Positions 23,256 to 30,521 of a DNA stretch of 64,000 nucleotides are shown one piece after another. This stretch comes from Aeromonas piscicola (GTDB taxonomy: Bacteria > Pseudomonadota > Gammaproteobacteria > Enterobacterales > Aeromonadaceae). The stretch covers positions 1-64,000 of the forward strand of contig NZ_CDBL01000067.1 in assembly GCF_000820005.1 (NCBI RefSeq). The letters are read 5' to 3'. The translations under genes and the position numbers were made by a program. Below the pieces are notes generated by a model. It was not told where the DNA came from. It worked only from the letters and a program-made list of their open reading frames with translations, and searched no databases. Every line of letters begins with the position of its first letter. The first letter of the stretch is position 1.

Positions 23256-25853
23256 TTACTTGAGGCGTGTAACTTCATCCTGAGATCCGAAAAATTCATC
23301 GTTGCTTAAGGCCACCTGGCTGCGCTCGACTGGTGGCAGAGGCCACGTCCGCAGATCGACGGTATCGCGCAGCCGGTCAAGCTGGGCGTAAGCTGCTTCG
23401 GTATCCCCATCCCCTAGGGCCTCCAGCAACGCCAAGGCATCATCGGCGCCGGCGGCCGTCATGCTGGCCAGCCAAGCTGCTGGATCCCCGGACTCGGCCA
23501 GCAAGCCCCGCACATCCTTGAGCTCCGCCTGGCGTTTTGCCTCCCGGCATCTGGATCCGGCTTCAATTTGATACGGTGATGGCTCGTTTGGTGATTCGAA
23601 CGGATGCCGTTCGGTCACTTTCAACTCACCATCTCGGATGCAAACTGACCGATCCCCTGCTCTGACAATCAAGCCGCGCTGGACCATGGCCGCTTCTTCA
23701 TCACTTAGCCCCAAATGGAATAGATTTATACCTCCCAATGGATCCTCTTTAGATCCTCCGAGATCGCCGCGTACAGTTGTTGCCAGAGCTCCAAGGGGGA
23801 AACCCCCTTCGCTTCGCTCGGTACCCACTAACTCGCTGCGCTCGCCCACAGACCAAAACCCGCTGCCCTGGGCCTCGGTGGTACTCTGTGAACCACATTT
23901 ACGCAGCACCCATTCCCCCACACGGGTCTGCTGGATGAGGCCGTCAGCAGCCCGCACGCCCACAAGCTTGGTTTGCGGTTCGCCGTACTGATTGGGTTCG
24001 GCAAAAGCGGTGCGGTGGATACTCAAGGGGCGTTCATCGCGCCGGCAGCAGGGGCCGCCCATGGCTTGGGTGAAGTTCTTCCAGTCCACCGCGTCTGCAT
24101 AGCGCCGGCACTCTTCCATGATGGGGCTGGCCAGCGGGGCCACGACGATTCCCTTGGCCTCTTGCAGGCGGCCAGGTAGCCGGCGCAGCTCCCGCCAGAT
24201 ACCGACCGGCGGGCCTTTCAAGGGTTGGAACTGGCGCAGGCCCCAGAGCGAGGCCCAGGCCCGTACTCGGCGGGCGCCTTCGGTAGCCGCGGTCTCGGCT
24301 TCCAGATCGCCTTCGTCGCCGACCCGGTACCCGTCGATATTCTTGGCGATGTATTTGACGATGTAGCCGACGGCGCCGCCCTTCTCCTTGTCCATTACCT
24401 TCCAGTCAAAGCGGGGCGTGATGTCGCTATAGGGCTTTTTGCTGTCAGGGTGGCGTTTGCGTTCCAGGTCGCCTTTGTCATGGCTCAGAGCGTAGCGCTG
24501 CAGGATGCCGATCAGCCGGTGCTGGTGCTCGGGTTTGACCCAGATCAGCAGGTGCCAGTGGGGCGTGCCGTCGTGGTGGGGTTCGACCACCCGAAAGCCG
24601 AAATAGTCGATAGGGTCGGCCACTAGGAACTCCCCCCGCTTGGCCAGGTTGCGATCGAGGGCAGAACGGCAGCGCTTCCACAGCTCGCTGATGTAGTGTT
24701 GCGAGTCGCGAGGGGATGAGCCGTCGTGCTTGGGGTTCTCTTCTGTGCTGTTTGGTCCGCCGGTTTGGGAGGCTCGTACCGTTTTCCAGGGATGGAATCG
24801 GCTAGGCGCTGTCCAGGTGAAGAACAGGCCCACATAACCCAGTTCGTCAGCCACATCAGAGAAGCCACGCGCCCGGACAATCAGCTCATGGCGGCGGTTC
24901 TCCGGGTTGGCGATGGAGGCTTTTACCGCATCTTCCAGGCTGATGGTGATGTCGTCCTGGGCGTTATAGGCTTCCATGTCCTTGAGCCAGGCCGCCGCCA
25001 TCCGCTGGCGTTCGATAAAGGCCTGTAGGCCCTGACTGGACACGTAGGCAGATACCCCTTTGCGCACCTTGCCGAGCAGGATGGCGCAATGTTCGTTGTA
25101 TTGATCCCAGATTTTGCGCATGCGCCTGGCCCACCACTTGGGGTCGAGCCAGCGGATAAGGTGGTGGGCGATGAAGTCGTCGCGGCTTTCGGCTGTTCTG
25201 AACCTGGGCAGGCGGGGCAGCATGCCCCAAGCGGCCAGCGGTTGGCGGCACGCCTTCCACAAACGGATCGCCGGCACCTGCTCAGCGCCGAAGTCGGTAA
25301 TGGCATTAAACAGCCGGGTGACCCGTTCGGCGTAGTTGACGGCCAGGCGCTCGCGGCTCTCTTTGGTGCGCAGCGCTTCGAGCGGTTCGGGGATCACGTT
25401 TTGCACCTGGCGCAGGGTGGTGATGCGGCTTGATAGCCAGCGGTTGGCCTCCTTGCAGATGGCCACTCCCTTGAGCACATCCGGGGCGCGACGGGTGCAG
25501 TAACCCACGAACAACTCGGCGATCAGATCACCGGGCAACTGCACCCCTGGCCCGCCGTTCTCACGCGGGATCGGCCGCTCCAGCAGGTCAAGCGCCCAGT
25601 CCAAGGCATAGGCGCCAGGGATGCCGACAAAATAGCTCTTGATGGCCTCGACCCGGGTATTGATATCGCCGCCGGCGAGCTCCCTGCGCCGAGCGGCAGG
25701 GAGGCGGGATGCGTCGAGTGGGCAGAGCCAGACACGACGACAAGCCATGATGCGGCGCGCCATGGCTTTGGTGGATGCTGCCAATTTCCAGGCAGCAGGC
25801 TGCCTGGGGGAGATGGGTTTGGCGTCGAACAGCTCGGCGTGGTAGTCCCGCAT
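23256..25853 (-). CDS. Replication initiation endonuclease gpA (HUH, rolling circle)
   Basis: An 865-residue protein of the P2 gene A family. The HUH motif is HWH at 432-434 (DGTPHWHLLIWVKP), and the paired catalytic tyrosines are Tyr497 and Tyr501 (GGAVGYIVKYIAKN), the YxxxY arrangement of P2 gpA. It nicks one strand at ori and stays bound covalently to the 5' end to start rolling-circle replication. It is longer than P2 gpA (about 760), mainly through a Gly/Ser/Glu-rich linker around residues 650-700. It overlaps the upstream 94-residue gene by one base and ends the early operon. Confidence 0.92.
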   Translation of the reverse strand: MRDYHAELFDAKPISPRQPAAWKLAASTKAMARRIMACRRVWLCPLDASRLPAARRRELAGGDINTRVEAIKSYFVGIPGAYALDWALDLLERPIPRENGGPGVQLPGDLIAELFVGYCTRRAPDVLKGVAICKEANRWLSSRITTLRQVQNVIPEPLEALRTKESRERLAVNYAERVTRLFNAITDFGAEQVPAIRLWKACRQPLAAWGMLPRLPRFRTAESRDDFIAHHLIRWLDPKWWARRMRKIWDQYNEHCAILLGKVRKGVSAYVSSQGLQAFIERQRMAAAWLKDMEAYNAQDDITISLEDAVKASIANPENRRHELIVRARGFSDVADELGYVGLFFTWTAPSRFHPWKTVRASQTGGPNSTEENPKHDGSSPRDSQHYISELWKRCRSALDRNLAKRGEFLVADPIDYFGFRVVEPHHDGTPHWHLLIWVKPEHQHRLIGILQRYALSHDKGDLERKRHPDSKKPYSDITPRFDWKVMDKEKGGAVGYIVKYIAKNIDGYRVGDEGDLEAETAATEGARRVRAWASLWGLRQFQPLKGPPVGIWRELRRLPGRLQEAKGIVVAPLASPIMEECRRYADAVDWKNFTQAMGGPCCRRDERPLSIHRTAFAEPNQYGEPQTKLVGVRAADGLIQQTRVGEWVLRKCGSQSTTEAQGSGFWSVGERSELVGTERSEGGFPLGALATTVRGDLGGSKEDPLGGINLFHLGLSDEEAAMVQRGLIVRAGDRSVCIRDGELKVTERHPFESPNEPSPYQIEAGSRCREAKRQAELKDVRGLLAESGDPAAWLASMTAAGADDALALLEALGDGDTEAAYAQLDRLRDTVDLRTWPLPPVERSQVALSNDEFFGSQDEVTRLK
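23793..23809. repeat. Perfect inverted repeat inside gene A (possible ori element)
   Basis: AAGGGGG-AAA-CCCCCTT forms a 7-base stem in the low-complexity linker region of gene A. In P2 and 186 the replication origin lies within gene A. Whether this is the ori is a guess from location and symmetry. Confidence 0.3.
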
Positions 25854-26137
25854 TAGAAGGGCAGGGGCTCGTCACCGCATAGGTGGGCAAGATACCGCTC
25901 CTGGTGGGCGACGGTGTCTAACGCTTCGATACGGGCGCGGCGCTCCTCTCTGCATTCGAACAGCAGGCGGCACAGGGCGTATTTGGGCTCTGGCAGGCGG
26001 GCCTCTCGTAAGGTGAGGAGCTGGCGTTGGTACTGACGAAGGGTTGCCAGTTTTACCTTGGCGATGGCGGACAGCGTGGCAATGTCGGCCTCTACTTCCG
26101 CTTGCAGAGCTGAAAAGTCCGGGGTGTTCTCGGTCAT
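25853..26137 (-). CDS. Small early phage protein of unknown function (94 aa)
   Basis: Start at 26137 (MTENTPDFSALQAEVEADIA) with GAGGTG 6 bases upstream, overlapping the upstream gene by ATGA. It is a helical, charged protein with a coiled-coil-like centre (AKVKLATLRQYQRQLLTLRE) and a Cys-containing segment YALCRLLFECREERRARIE. No family is recognised. It is directly upstream of gene A and may assist replication, which is inference from position. Confidence 0.65.
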   Translation of the reverse strand: MTENTPDFSALQAEVEADIATLSAIAKVKLATLRQYQRQLLTLREARLPEPKYALCRLLFECREERRARIEALDTVAHQERYLAHLCGDEPLPF

Positions 26138-26583
26138 CGGATCACCTCGCCCAGTCCATGCTGGGGGGCGCACTCTTTCCACCAGTCGCCGATTTCGGTA
26201 GCAAGTGGAGTTTCCCCCTGGCCGAGTGCCAGCCAGTAGATGGAGCGGATCGCCCCAAGGGCGAGCACCTCAGCCGCGTCAGTGCCATAGGTGGCGTTAG
26301 AGGCGCCTATGTAGTCGGCTCGGTAGCTCTGCCAGTGGAGCCACAGCCCGCTTTTCGGTTGGGCCGGCTCACCGGTTTCTGTGTATTCATCATCGCTGCT
26401 GTCATCATCCAGCAGCGCGTCTGGGCTGCTTGTGGCCACAAGCTGGATCTGAATGTGCTGCGGGCCAGACCATATGCTGCCCAGGCACACCCGATTGTCA
26501 TCAGCCCGGGCGGCGAACATGTCGGCCAGCACCCCCTCGATGAGCTTGGGGGCCTGGCTGGCTATCTTGATTGCGTCACTCAT
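26134..26583 (-). CDS. Early phage protein of unknown function (149 aa)
   Basis: A 149-residue acidic protein (MSDAIKIASQAPKLIEGVLA) with an Asp/Glu/Ser-rich stretch DALLDDDSSDDEYTETGEP near residue 57 and an aromatic second half (GLWLHWQSYRADYIG; IRSIYWLALGQGETPL). No family is recognised. It is embedded in the early operon with an ATGA overlap to the next gene. The acidic stretch recalls DNA-mimic or protein-binding tails, but nothing more specific can be said. Confidence 0.65.
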   Translation of the reverse strand: MSDAIKIASQAPKLIEGVLADMFAARADDNRVCLGSIWSGPQHIQIQLVATSSPDALLDDDSSDDEYTETGEPAQPKSGLWLHWQSYRADYIGASNATYGTDAAEVLALGAIRSIYWLALGQGETPLATEIGDWWKECAPQHGLGEVIR

Positions 26584-26593
26584 AGCTACTTCC

Positions 26594-26815
26594 TCAACGC
26601 TTTCTTACGGTCAGTTTGTTGTACCGTTCGTGGGTCATCAGCTGATAACCGCTGGCCCCACAGGGCCGAAACAGGCGGTATCGGTAGCCCACTGCAATGA
26701 CATCCCCACACCCGGATTGCAGCCGGCGAGGGCGTTGACAGGCCAGCACTACTGCCGCTTTTGCCTGTATCTGGGCCGGTATCCGGCCAATGCTCTTGAA
26801 TCCTTCCATGTGCAT
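26594..26815 (-). CDS. Small early phage protein (73 aa), unrecognised
   Basis: The start at 26815 has TGGAG 5 bases upstream. The product is basic (MHMEGFKSIGRIPAQIQAKA, ending HERYNKLTVRKR) with a Cys pair (CQRPRRLQSGC) in the middle. Colinear with the early operon and 10 bases from the next gene, it is probably real, but no homologue is recalled. Confidence 0.5.
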   Translation of the reverse strand: MHMEGFKSIGRIPAQIQAKAAVVLACQRPRRLQSGCGDVIAVGYRYRLFRPCGASGYQLMTHERYNKLTVRKR

Positions 26816-26822
26816 TGCTCCA

Positions 26823-26842
26823 GGGGCTGCCGAAGCAGCCCC
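26823..26842 (-). promoter_or_regulatory. Intercistronic hairpin with UUCG loop
   Basis: On the minus strand GGGGCTGC-TTCG-GCAGCCCC forms an 8-bp stem capped by the very stable UUCG tetraloop. It lies between the HTH gene stop and the ribosome site of the 73-residue gene. There is no T-run, so it is more likely an RNA stability or processing element than a terminator. Confidence 0.55.
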
Positions 26843-26850
26843 TTGTGGGA

Positions 26851-27138
26851 TTAGTTGGGATGGGCAGGGCGGACTTGCTCGGGGATGATCAGAGAGCCTT
26901 TCATCAGCCAGACGGCGTAATCAGACAGGCCAGGGGTATTGATGATGCGCAGCAGCAGGCCGCCGCCAATCTCGCGATAGCCCAGCTCGTAGTTCTTGAG
27001 GGTGGTGGGTGGGATATCCAGCTGCGCTGCGAATTTGGGACGACTCATCCCCAGAAATTCGCGCAGTTGGCGCAGGCGTTGGCGGGTACTGGCATTGAGG
27101 TCCGTCATAGACGGCATTTCAGTGGTGTGCATGGTCAT
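26851..27138 (-). CDS. HTH regulator, Cro-like, in the early operon
   Basis: A 95-residue protein. The helix-turn-helix is MSRPKFAAQLDIPPTTLKNY at about residues 31-50, followed by ELGYREIGGGLLLRIINTP and YAVWLMKG. The same layout occurs in the repressor gene at 28807 (MNRKQFAELTGVPYSTLTGY ... KEIGF ... HSWFMFD), so the two are paralogues facing each other across the switch. It probably acts as an early regulator of phage genes. Start: M1 at 27138, or the internal Met4 or Met9. Confidence 0.75.
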   Translation of the reverse strand: MTMHTTEMPSMTDLNASTRQRLRQLREFLGMSRPKFAAQLDIPPTTLKNYELGYREIGGGLLLRIINTPGLSDYAVWLMKGSLIIPEQVRPAHPN

Positions 27139-27140
27139 GG

Positions 27141-27326
27141 TTAGGCTCCTTGATGGGCATTAAGGCGATTGATGTGACCAAACAGAGAAGCCCAAACCAG
27201 GGCGTTAGCGCGCTGGCTCAGGATCGTCAGGTCGTTTTCCGAGTAGCGGGCGGCATATGGCCCTGTGATACGGCGGCGCTGGATCTCGCGGTTGCGCAGC
27301 GCGCGGGGGATTGCTAGAGTTGTCAT
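27141..27326 (-). CDS. Small basic early phage protein (61 aa)
   Basis: Start at 27326 (MTTLAIPRALRNREIQRRRI) with AGGAA 8 bases upstream. The longer frame to 27593 lies in the shadow of the upstream gene. It is basic at the N-terminus, then RYSENDLTILSQRANALVWA and a final GHINRLNAHQGA. No family is recognised. It ends 2 bases before the HTH gene, so it belongs to the early operon. Confidence 0.6.
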   Translation of the reverse strand: MTTLAIPRALRNREIQRRRITGPYAARYSENDLTILSQRANALVWASLFGHINRLNAHQGA

Positions 27327-27364
27327 GTCAAGATTCCTGGGGATGATTGACTGAGAGAGCCCCG

Positions 27365-27790
27365 TTAGGTGCGGCAAACACCAGTGACCGGGGCTTTTTC
27401 TTGTCCGCAATTTGCGGTTTGTGGGTTGTTGACCAGTGTCATCAACAAGCTCTTGCTCTTCGCCAGCCGGTCGGCTGGTCCTGTTACCTCTGGTTTTTCT
27501 TCTGGTGGTGCTATCAAACCGGTGCGCCATTCCTCGAGGCTGACTGCACCATGAAACAGGTGTTGGTACCCAAGGCGACGCATGGCCAGACAAAGGGCCT
27601 CGCGGTCGCGCTCCCCAAGTGGGAATTCAGGCCTTGCCATCGAGATCGGTAATTCGGCTTCATTGCAGATGGCCTTGCGTTGTGGCTGATTGAGTTCGCC
27701 CCAATATCTGGCAACCCTGCAATTGGCGTTGTAAAGCGCTTCCCGCATTTCTGCCAGCGCCTTCTCGGCTGCACTTGCTCGTAAATTCAT
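27365..27790 (-). CDS. Early phage protein of unknown function (141 aa)
   Basis: Start at 27790 (MNLRASAAEKALAEMREALY) is fixed by a strong AGGAGGAG 8 bases upstream. The product is helical and charged, with a Trp-containing RVARYWGELNQPQRKAICNE, an arm AMRRLGYQHLFHGAVSLEEW and a proline-rich LIAPPEEKPEVTGPADRL. No family recognised. It follows CII at 13 bases. Confidence 0.65.
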   Translation of the reverse strand: MNLRASAAEKALAEMREALYNANCRVARYWGELNQPQRKAICNEAELPISMARPEFPLGERDREALCLAMRRLGYQHLFHGAVSLEEWRTGLIAPPEEKPEVTGPADRLAKSKSLLMTLVNNPQTANCGQEKAPVTGVCRT

Positions 27791-27803
27791 CTTTTTCTCC
27801 TCC

Positions 27804-28286
27804 TCACATCGCCAGTGCCGCAAGGGGCGACACCACCTGAAATCGCTGTTCGACGTCATTGATCAGCAGCGCCACTGAGCCCATCGCGGCGGCGGCAATG
27901 CTCATGAAAGAACGGTGCTCGTTGCTGGTGATGCGGCCGCGTTCCGTGAGCTCCAGGGTGCGCTGGCCGATACTCGCTATTTGCGAGTTGAGCTGGATCA
28001 CCTGGTGGGTCAGGGATGGCGCCCGCTCTGCATCGGGGATGGCGACAGCAGTCAGGCCACACTCAAACAGCAGGGCATCGAGCAGCGATTCGTCTTTGGT
28101 CACCTGGTAGAGAGCGATCAAGTCGTCACCCGACAGCTTGTGTTTCTGCTGCTGATTGAACTTGTTGCGCAGCACATGGGCTGACATACCCATGCTGGCG
28201 GCCAACTTTTCTACGTTGCGATCCTTCACGAAACCAGCGCAGGCACTGCGGTAGTGGGGGTGTAGGTTTCTGGTGGTATTCGACAC
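27804..28286 (-). CDS. Phage regulatory protein CII (Phage_CP76 family)
   Basis: GTG at 28286 is chosen because GGAGGG lies about 9 bases upstream; the longer frame crosses the gap to the Cox-like gene. The 160-residue product has the CII/CP76 pattern: NVEKLAASMGMSAHVLRNKF (a HTH), NQQQKHKLSGDDLIALYQVT, then LLDALLFECGLTAVAIPD. The C-terminal half is helical (TLELTERGRITSNEHRSFMS). In K139/HP1-type phages CII-like proteins steer the lysogeny decision and early transcription. Confidence 0.82.
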   Translation of the reverse strand: MSNTTRNLHPHYRSACAGFVKDRNVEKLAASMGMSAHVLRNKFNQQQKHKLSGDDLIALYQVTKDESLLDALLFECGLTAVAIPDAERAPSLTHQVIQLNSQIASIGQRTLELTERGRITSNEHRSFMSIAAAAMGSVALLINDVEQRFQVVSPLAALAM

Positions 28287-28360
28287 TCTGATTTCCCTCC
28301 AAAGGTCGTTATGGTTTTGTGGAAACCAAGCCACAAGAGAGAGGCATAAATGCATGTCAT

Positions 28361-28687
28361 TCAGACGCTGAGGCCAAGCCATGCGAGCCAGCCATCCCGG
28401 ATTTCCTTGGGCCGGCTTTCGAATGCCAATTTCAGTCCCGCATTCCAGGCCGGCAGGTATACGTAGTAGTCACCTTTGGCATTAGGGTTTCCTGGAACTT
28501 TCATTTCTACGCCGGGTAACTTGCCCACTTTGATCATCTCCACCACTGCTTTGCGGGTTTTTCCGATGGCATGGGCAAACGCATCGGCGGTTACTGCATC
28601 GGTATGAACCAATGAAGGAGTGAGGCCCACAGCAAACTTGGCGGGCACTTCGGTCTGACTGTTCGGGGTTTTGGTTGCATCACTCAT
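28361..28687 (-). CDS. Cox-like excisionase/repressor of the lysogenic promoter
   Basis: A 108-residue protein, first gene of the leftward early operon. The segment VTADAFAHAIGKTRKAVVEM followed by IKVGKLPGVEMKVPGNPNAK forms a winged-helix style DNA-binding fold like the Cox proteins of HP1/P2-type phages. Cox represses the repressor promoter and directs excision with the integrase. RBS GAGAGGG lies about 8 bases upstream of ATG at 28687. Confidence 0.75.
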   Translation of the reverse strand: MSDATKTPNSQTEVPAKFAVGLTPSLVHTDAVTADAFAHAIGKTRKAVVEMIKVGKLPGVEMKVPGNPNAKGDYYVYLPAWNAGLKLAFESRPKEIRDGWLAWLGLSV

Positions 28688-28806
28688 ATCTGATACCCTC
28701 TCTGGTTACCCCCTGTTGGCTGTAGAGAGCTTTCAGGGGCTTTTACTATGAAATTCCAAATGAGATTTCATATTCCGTTCGGGATATTATGTTTCGAGGA
28801 GAAGTT
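28688..28806. promoter_or_regulatory. Divergent early/lysogenic switch region with two operator-like palindromes
   Basis: The gap between the leftward cox-like gene and the rightward repressor contains ATGAAAT (28748-28754) / ATTTCAT (28765-28771), and an imperfect palindrome ATATtCCG-TT-CGGgATAT (28770-28787). A further pair CCCCTG (28710-28715) / CAGGGG (28734-28739) may be an RNA hairpin in the cox leader. -10 and -35 boxes cannot be placed with confidence. Confidence 0.55.
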
Positions 28807-29106
28807 GTGTCAATAGATACATCAGAGAAACTGAAGCTGATCAGAGAGTCAGAGAGGATGAACAGAAAGCAGTTCGCTGAGCTGACAGGCGTTCCGTACA
28901 GCACACTTACGGGCTACGAGACGTTAGGAAAGGAGATCGGTTTTACCGCTATCCAGAAGATATTTAGCCAACCTAGGTTCAGGAAGTACCACAGTTGGTT
29001 CATGTTTGATGAAGTTTCACCCGAAGCCGGCCAGATCGCGCCGGTTCTCGCACACGTTGGGCAAGACAGCAGCACGTTATCGCCCTCAGACCAGAAGACT
29101 GGCTAA
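28807..29106 (+). CDS. Prophage repressor (CI-type HTH)
   Basis: GTG at 28807 is preferred because GAGGAG lies 5 bases upstream; an ATG at 28789 is in frame. The 99-residue protein has an HTH MNRKQFAELTGVPYSTLTGY at about residues 18-37 (counted from the GTG) and a C-terminal part HSWFMFDEVSPEAGQIAPVL. It has no LexA/S24-like cleavage domain, like the small P2/HP1 repressors, so it is not expected to be inactivated by RecA cleavage. It is the paralogue of the HTH gene at 26851. Confidence 0.8.
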   Translation: MSIDTSEKLKLIRESERMNRKQFAELTGVPYSTLTGYETLGKEIGFTAIQKIFSQPRFRKYHSWFMFDEVSPEAGQIAPVLAHVGQDSSTLSPSDQKTG

Positions 29107-29190
29107 CCCTACATAGGCAGTTCCTTGTCTATATAGAGGCGTGCGGCCTGAGCCAGCACGTATCAACAAGCAGTATCGGAGAGCTTCGCT

Positions 29191-30171
29191 ATGTCGATTA
29201 AGAAGCTCGATGATGGTCAATATCAAGTGGACGTTAGACCGACGGGTCGCAAGGGAAAGCGGATCCGGCGGAGGTTTTCTAAGAAACACGAGGCAGTTGC
29301 CTTCGAGCGGCATGTGTTGGCGACGCAGCATGATAAGCCCTGGCAGAGCAAGCCCACAGATGCCCGCACGTTGGCCGAGCTCATCGAAATTTGGTGGGCG
29401 CACAAAGGGCAGTATCAAAAGTGGGGGGCCCACGCACGCCGTACCTTATTACGGGCAGATCGATACTTGGGTGAAGTGCGGGTCAACCAGCTTAATGCTC
29501 ACGCTTTGACTTTGCTGCGTTCGCGTATGTTAGCCGCAGGCATAACCCCCAATAGCGTTAACCGCCTGGTGGTGGAACTGAGCGGTATGTTCAATTTCCT
29601 CATCGAGGGAGGGTTCTATCGTGGTGAGAACCCTGTTCGAGAAGTGAAGGCTTTGAAGGTTGCGCCGCGGGAGATGAGTTATCTTTCCCCATCTGAAGTT
29701 CAGCAATTGTTGGCTGGGCTAAGTGGGGATGATAGAGGCGTTGCCGTGTTATGCCTGAGTACCGGCGCTCGGTGGAGTGAGGCTTCTACCGTTCGGGCCG
29801 AGCATGTAGTCAACCGACGGGTGACGTTCGTGGCTACCAAGAACGGTAAAAATCGAACGGTTCCCATCAGTGCAGAGGTTGAGGCTGAATGGGTGGCAAA
29901 CAAGCGTGGGGTGTTGTTCCCCAAGGCGAACTACCTACGGGTGCGGGAGATGTTGAAGGTAGTGAAGCCCGATTTACCCAAAGGGCAAGCAGTGCATGCA
30001 CTACGCCATACCTTCGCTACACACTTTATGGCGAATGGGGGGAACATTTTGGTGCTGCAACGAATCTTGGGTCATGCCTCTATCCAGCAGACGATGACCT
30101 ATGCTCATTTCGCGCCTGATTTTTTACAGGATGCTGTGCAGTTCAACCCGCTCAGGGGTGGTGCTGGTTAG
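29191..30171 (+). CDS. int: Prophage tyrosine integrase
   Basis: A 326-residue tyrosine recombinase. The catalytic set is Arg194 (STGARWSEAS), a Lys in TKNGKNR (217 or 220), His269-x2-Arg272 (HALRHTFATHF), His295 (LGHASIQQT) and the nucleophile Tyr304 (MTYAHFAP). The N-terminal arm-binding domain is short and basic (KKLDDGQYQVDVRPTGRKGK), as in HP1/P2 integrases. RBS GGAGAGC lies 7 bases before ATG. It lies at the right end of the prophage, next to the expected att site. Confidence 0.93.
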   Translation: MSIKKLDDGQYQVDVRPTGRKGKRIRRRFSKKHEAVAFERHVLATQHDKPWQSKPTDARTLAELIEIWWAHKGQYQKWGAHARRTLLRADRYLGEVRVNQLNAHALTLLRSRMLAAGITPNSVNRLVVELSGMFNFLIEGGFYRGENPVREVKALKVAPREMSYLSPSEVQQLLAGLSGDDRGVAVLCLSTGARWSEASTVRAEHVVNRRVTFVATKNGKNRTVPISAEVEAEWVANKRGVLFPKANYLRVREMLKVVKPDLPKGQAVHALRHTFATHFMANGGNILVLQRILGHASIQQTMTYAHFAPDFLQDAVQFNPLRGGAG

Positions 30172-30201
30172 GTGTGGAGTGTCCACATCATTGACCACAC
30201 C
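30171..30201. repeat. Nested inverted repeats just after integrase
   Basis: GGTGTGG (30171-30177) pairs with CCACACC (30195-30201), and inside it TGTGGA-GTG-TCCACA forms a second stem (30173-30187). Such repeats next to int can be recombinase or Cox binding sites or the integrase terminator stem. Right att position is not identified. Confidence 0.4.
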
Positions 30202-30436
30202 TTAGCGTTTATGGGTGGGAATGAAAGCTCATCAGAGCCCCTAGCCAAGCTGAGGACCTTACGCTGTAAGTCAGGTATAACAAGGCTTGGCGCCGTATGC
30301 CCTTAGTTTTAACGGGTTGGTGACTCTGATGGCGAAATGAATAAAAAGGCGCTTTGGGCGCCTTTTTTGTTGCGCTGAGTGCCAGAGTAAGATATCGCCA
30401 CCCAACAGGCGCTTTTCTGCTAGAATATGCCCCCTG
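30202..30436. other. Prophage-chromosome transition, no gene
   Basis: No ORF, tRNA or tmRNA sequence is recognised. A rho-independent terminator lies in it (30347-30370). The attachment core should be here or in the adjoining repeat but needs the left junction for comparison. Confidence 0.5.
30347..30370 (+). terminator. Rho-independent terminator
   Basis: AAGGCGC-TTTG-GGCGCCTTTTTT: a GC stem followed by six T. It separates the prophage side from paeA. Confidence 0.75.
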
Positions 30437-30502
30437 TGTGAGTCTCGGATGGACTCACGGTCTGGTCTCCCAGGCCCAGTTTGCCGTCTTGTGCTAAGAC
30501 GG
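30418..30502 (+). promoter_or_regulatory. paeA promoter (extended -10) and structured leader
   Basis: TGC-TAGAAT (30418-30426) is an extended -10, giving a start near 30433. The leader then forms two stems: GTGAGTC (30438-30444) / GACTCAC (30452-30458) and CCGTCTT (30484-30490) / AAGACGG (30496-30502), ending 19 bases before the ATG. The layout suggests translation or stability control, but I do not recognise a known riboswitch. Confidence 0.45.
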
Positions 30503-30521
30503 GTGTAGCAATAGGTTAATC

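Larger units (their letters stand above)
1..30201. mobile_element. P2-like prophage (PhiO18P/K139/HP1-type), right portion
   Basis: A nearly gap-free block of phage genes runs from the left window edge to a tyrosine integrase ending at 30171. The layout is that of P2-family temperate phages: divergent capsid and terminase/portal operons, an Ogr zinc-finger activator, replication gene A, a Cox/repressor switch and an integrase at the end. The lysis genes sit inside the tail cluster and a DksA-like zinc finger lies between tube and holin, which recalls the PhiO18P/K139 group. The right boundary is uncertain because the left junction is outside the window, so no att core can be matched. Host-like genes resume at 30522. 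Confidence 0.93.

Noticed and set aside
27141-27593. 150-residue version of the small early gene
   Set aside because: Its first 89 codons lie antiparallel to none but within the adjacent gene's frame shadow; the start at 27326 has the ribosome site.
30172-30521. tRNA or tmRNA target of integration
   Set aside because: No cloverleaf or TPsiC-like GGTTCGAATCC end could be found, so no attachment gene is named.
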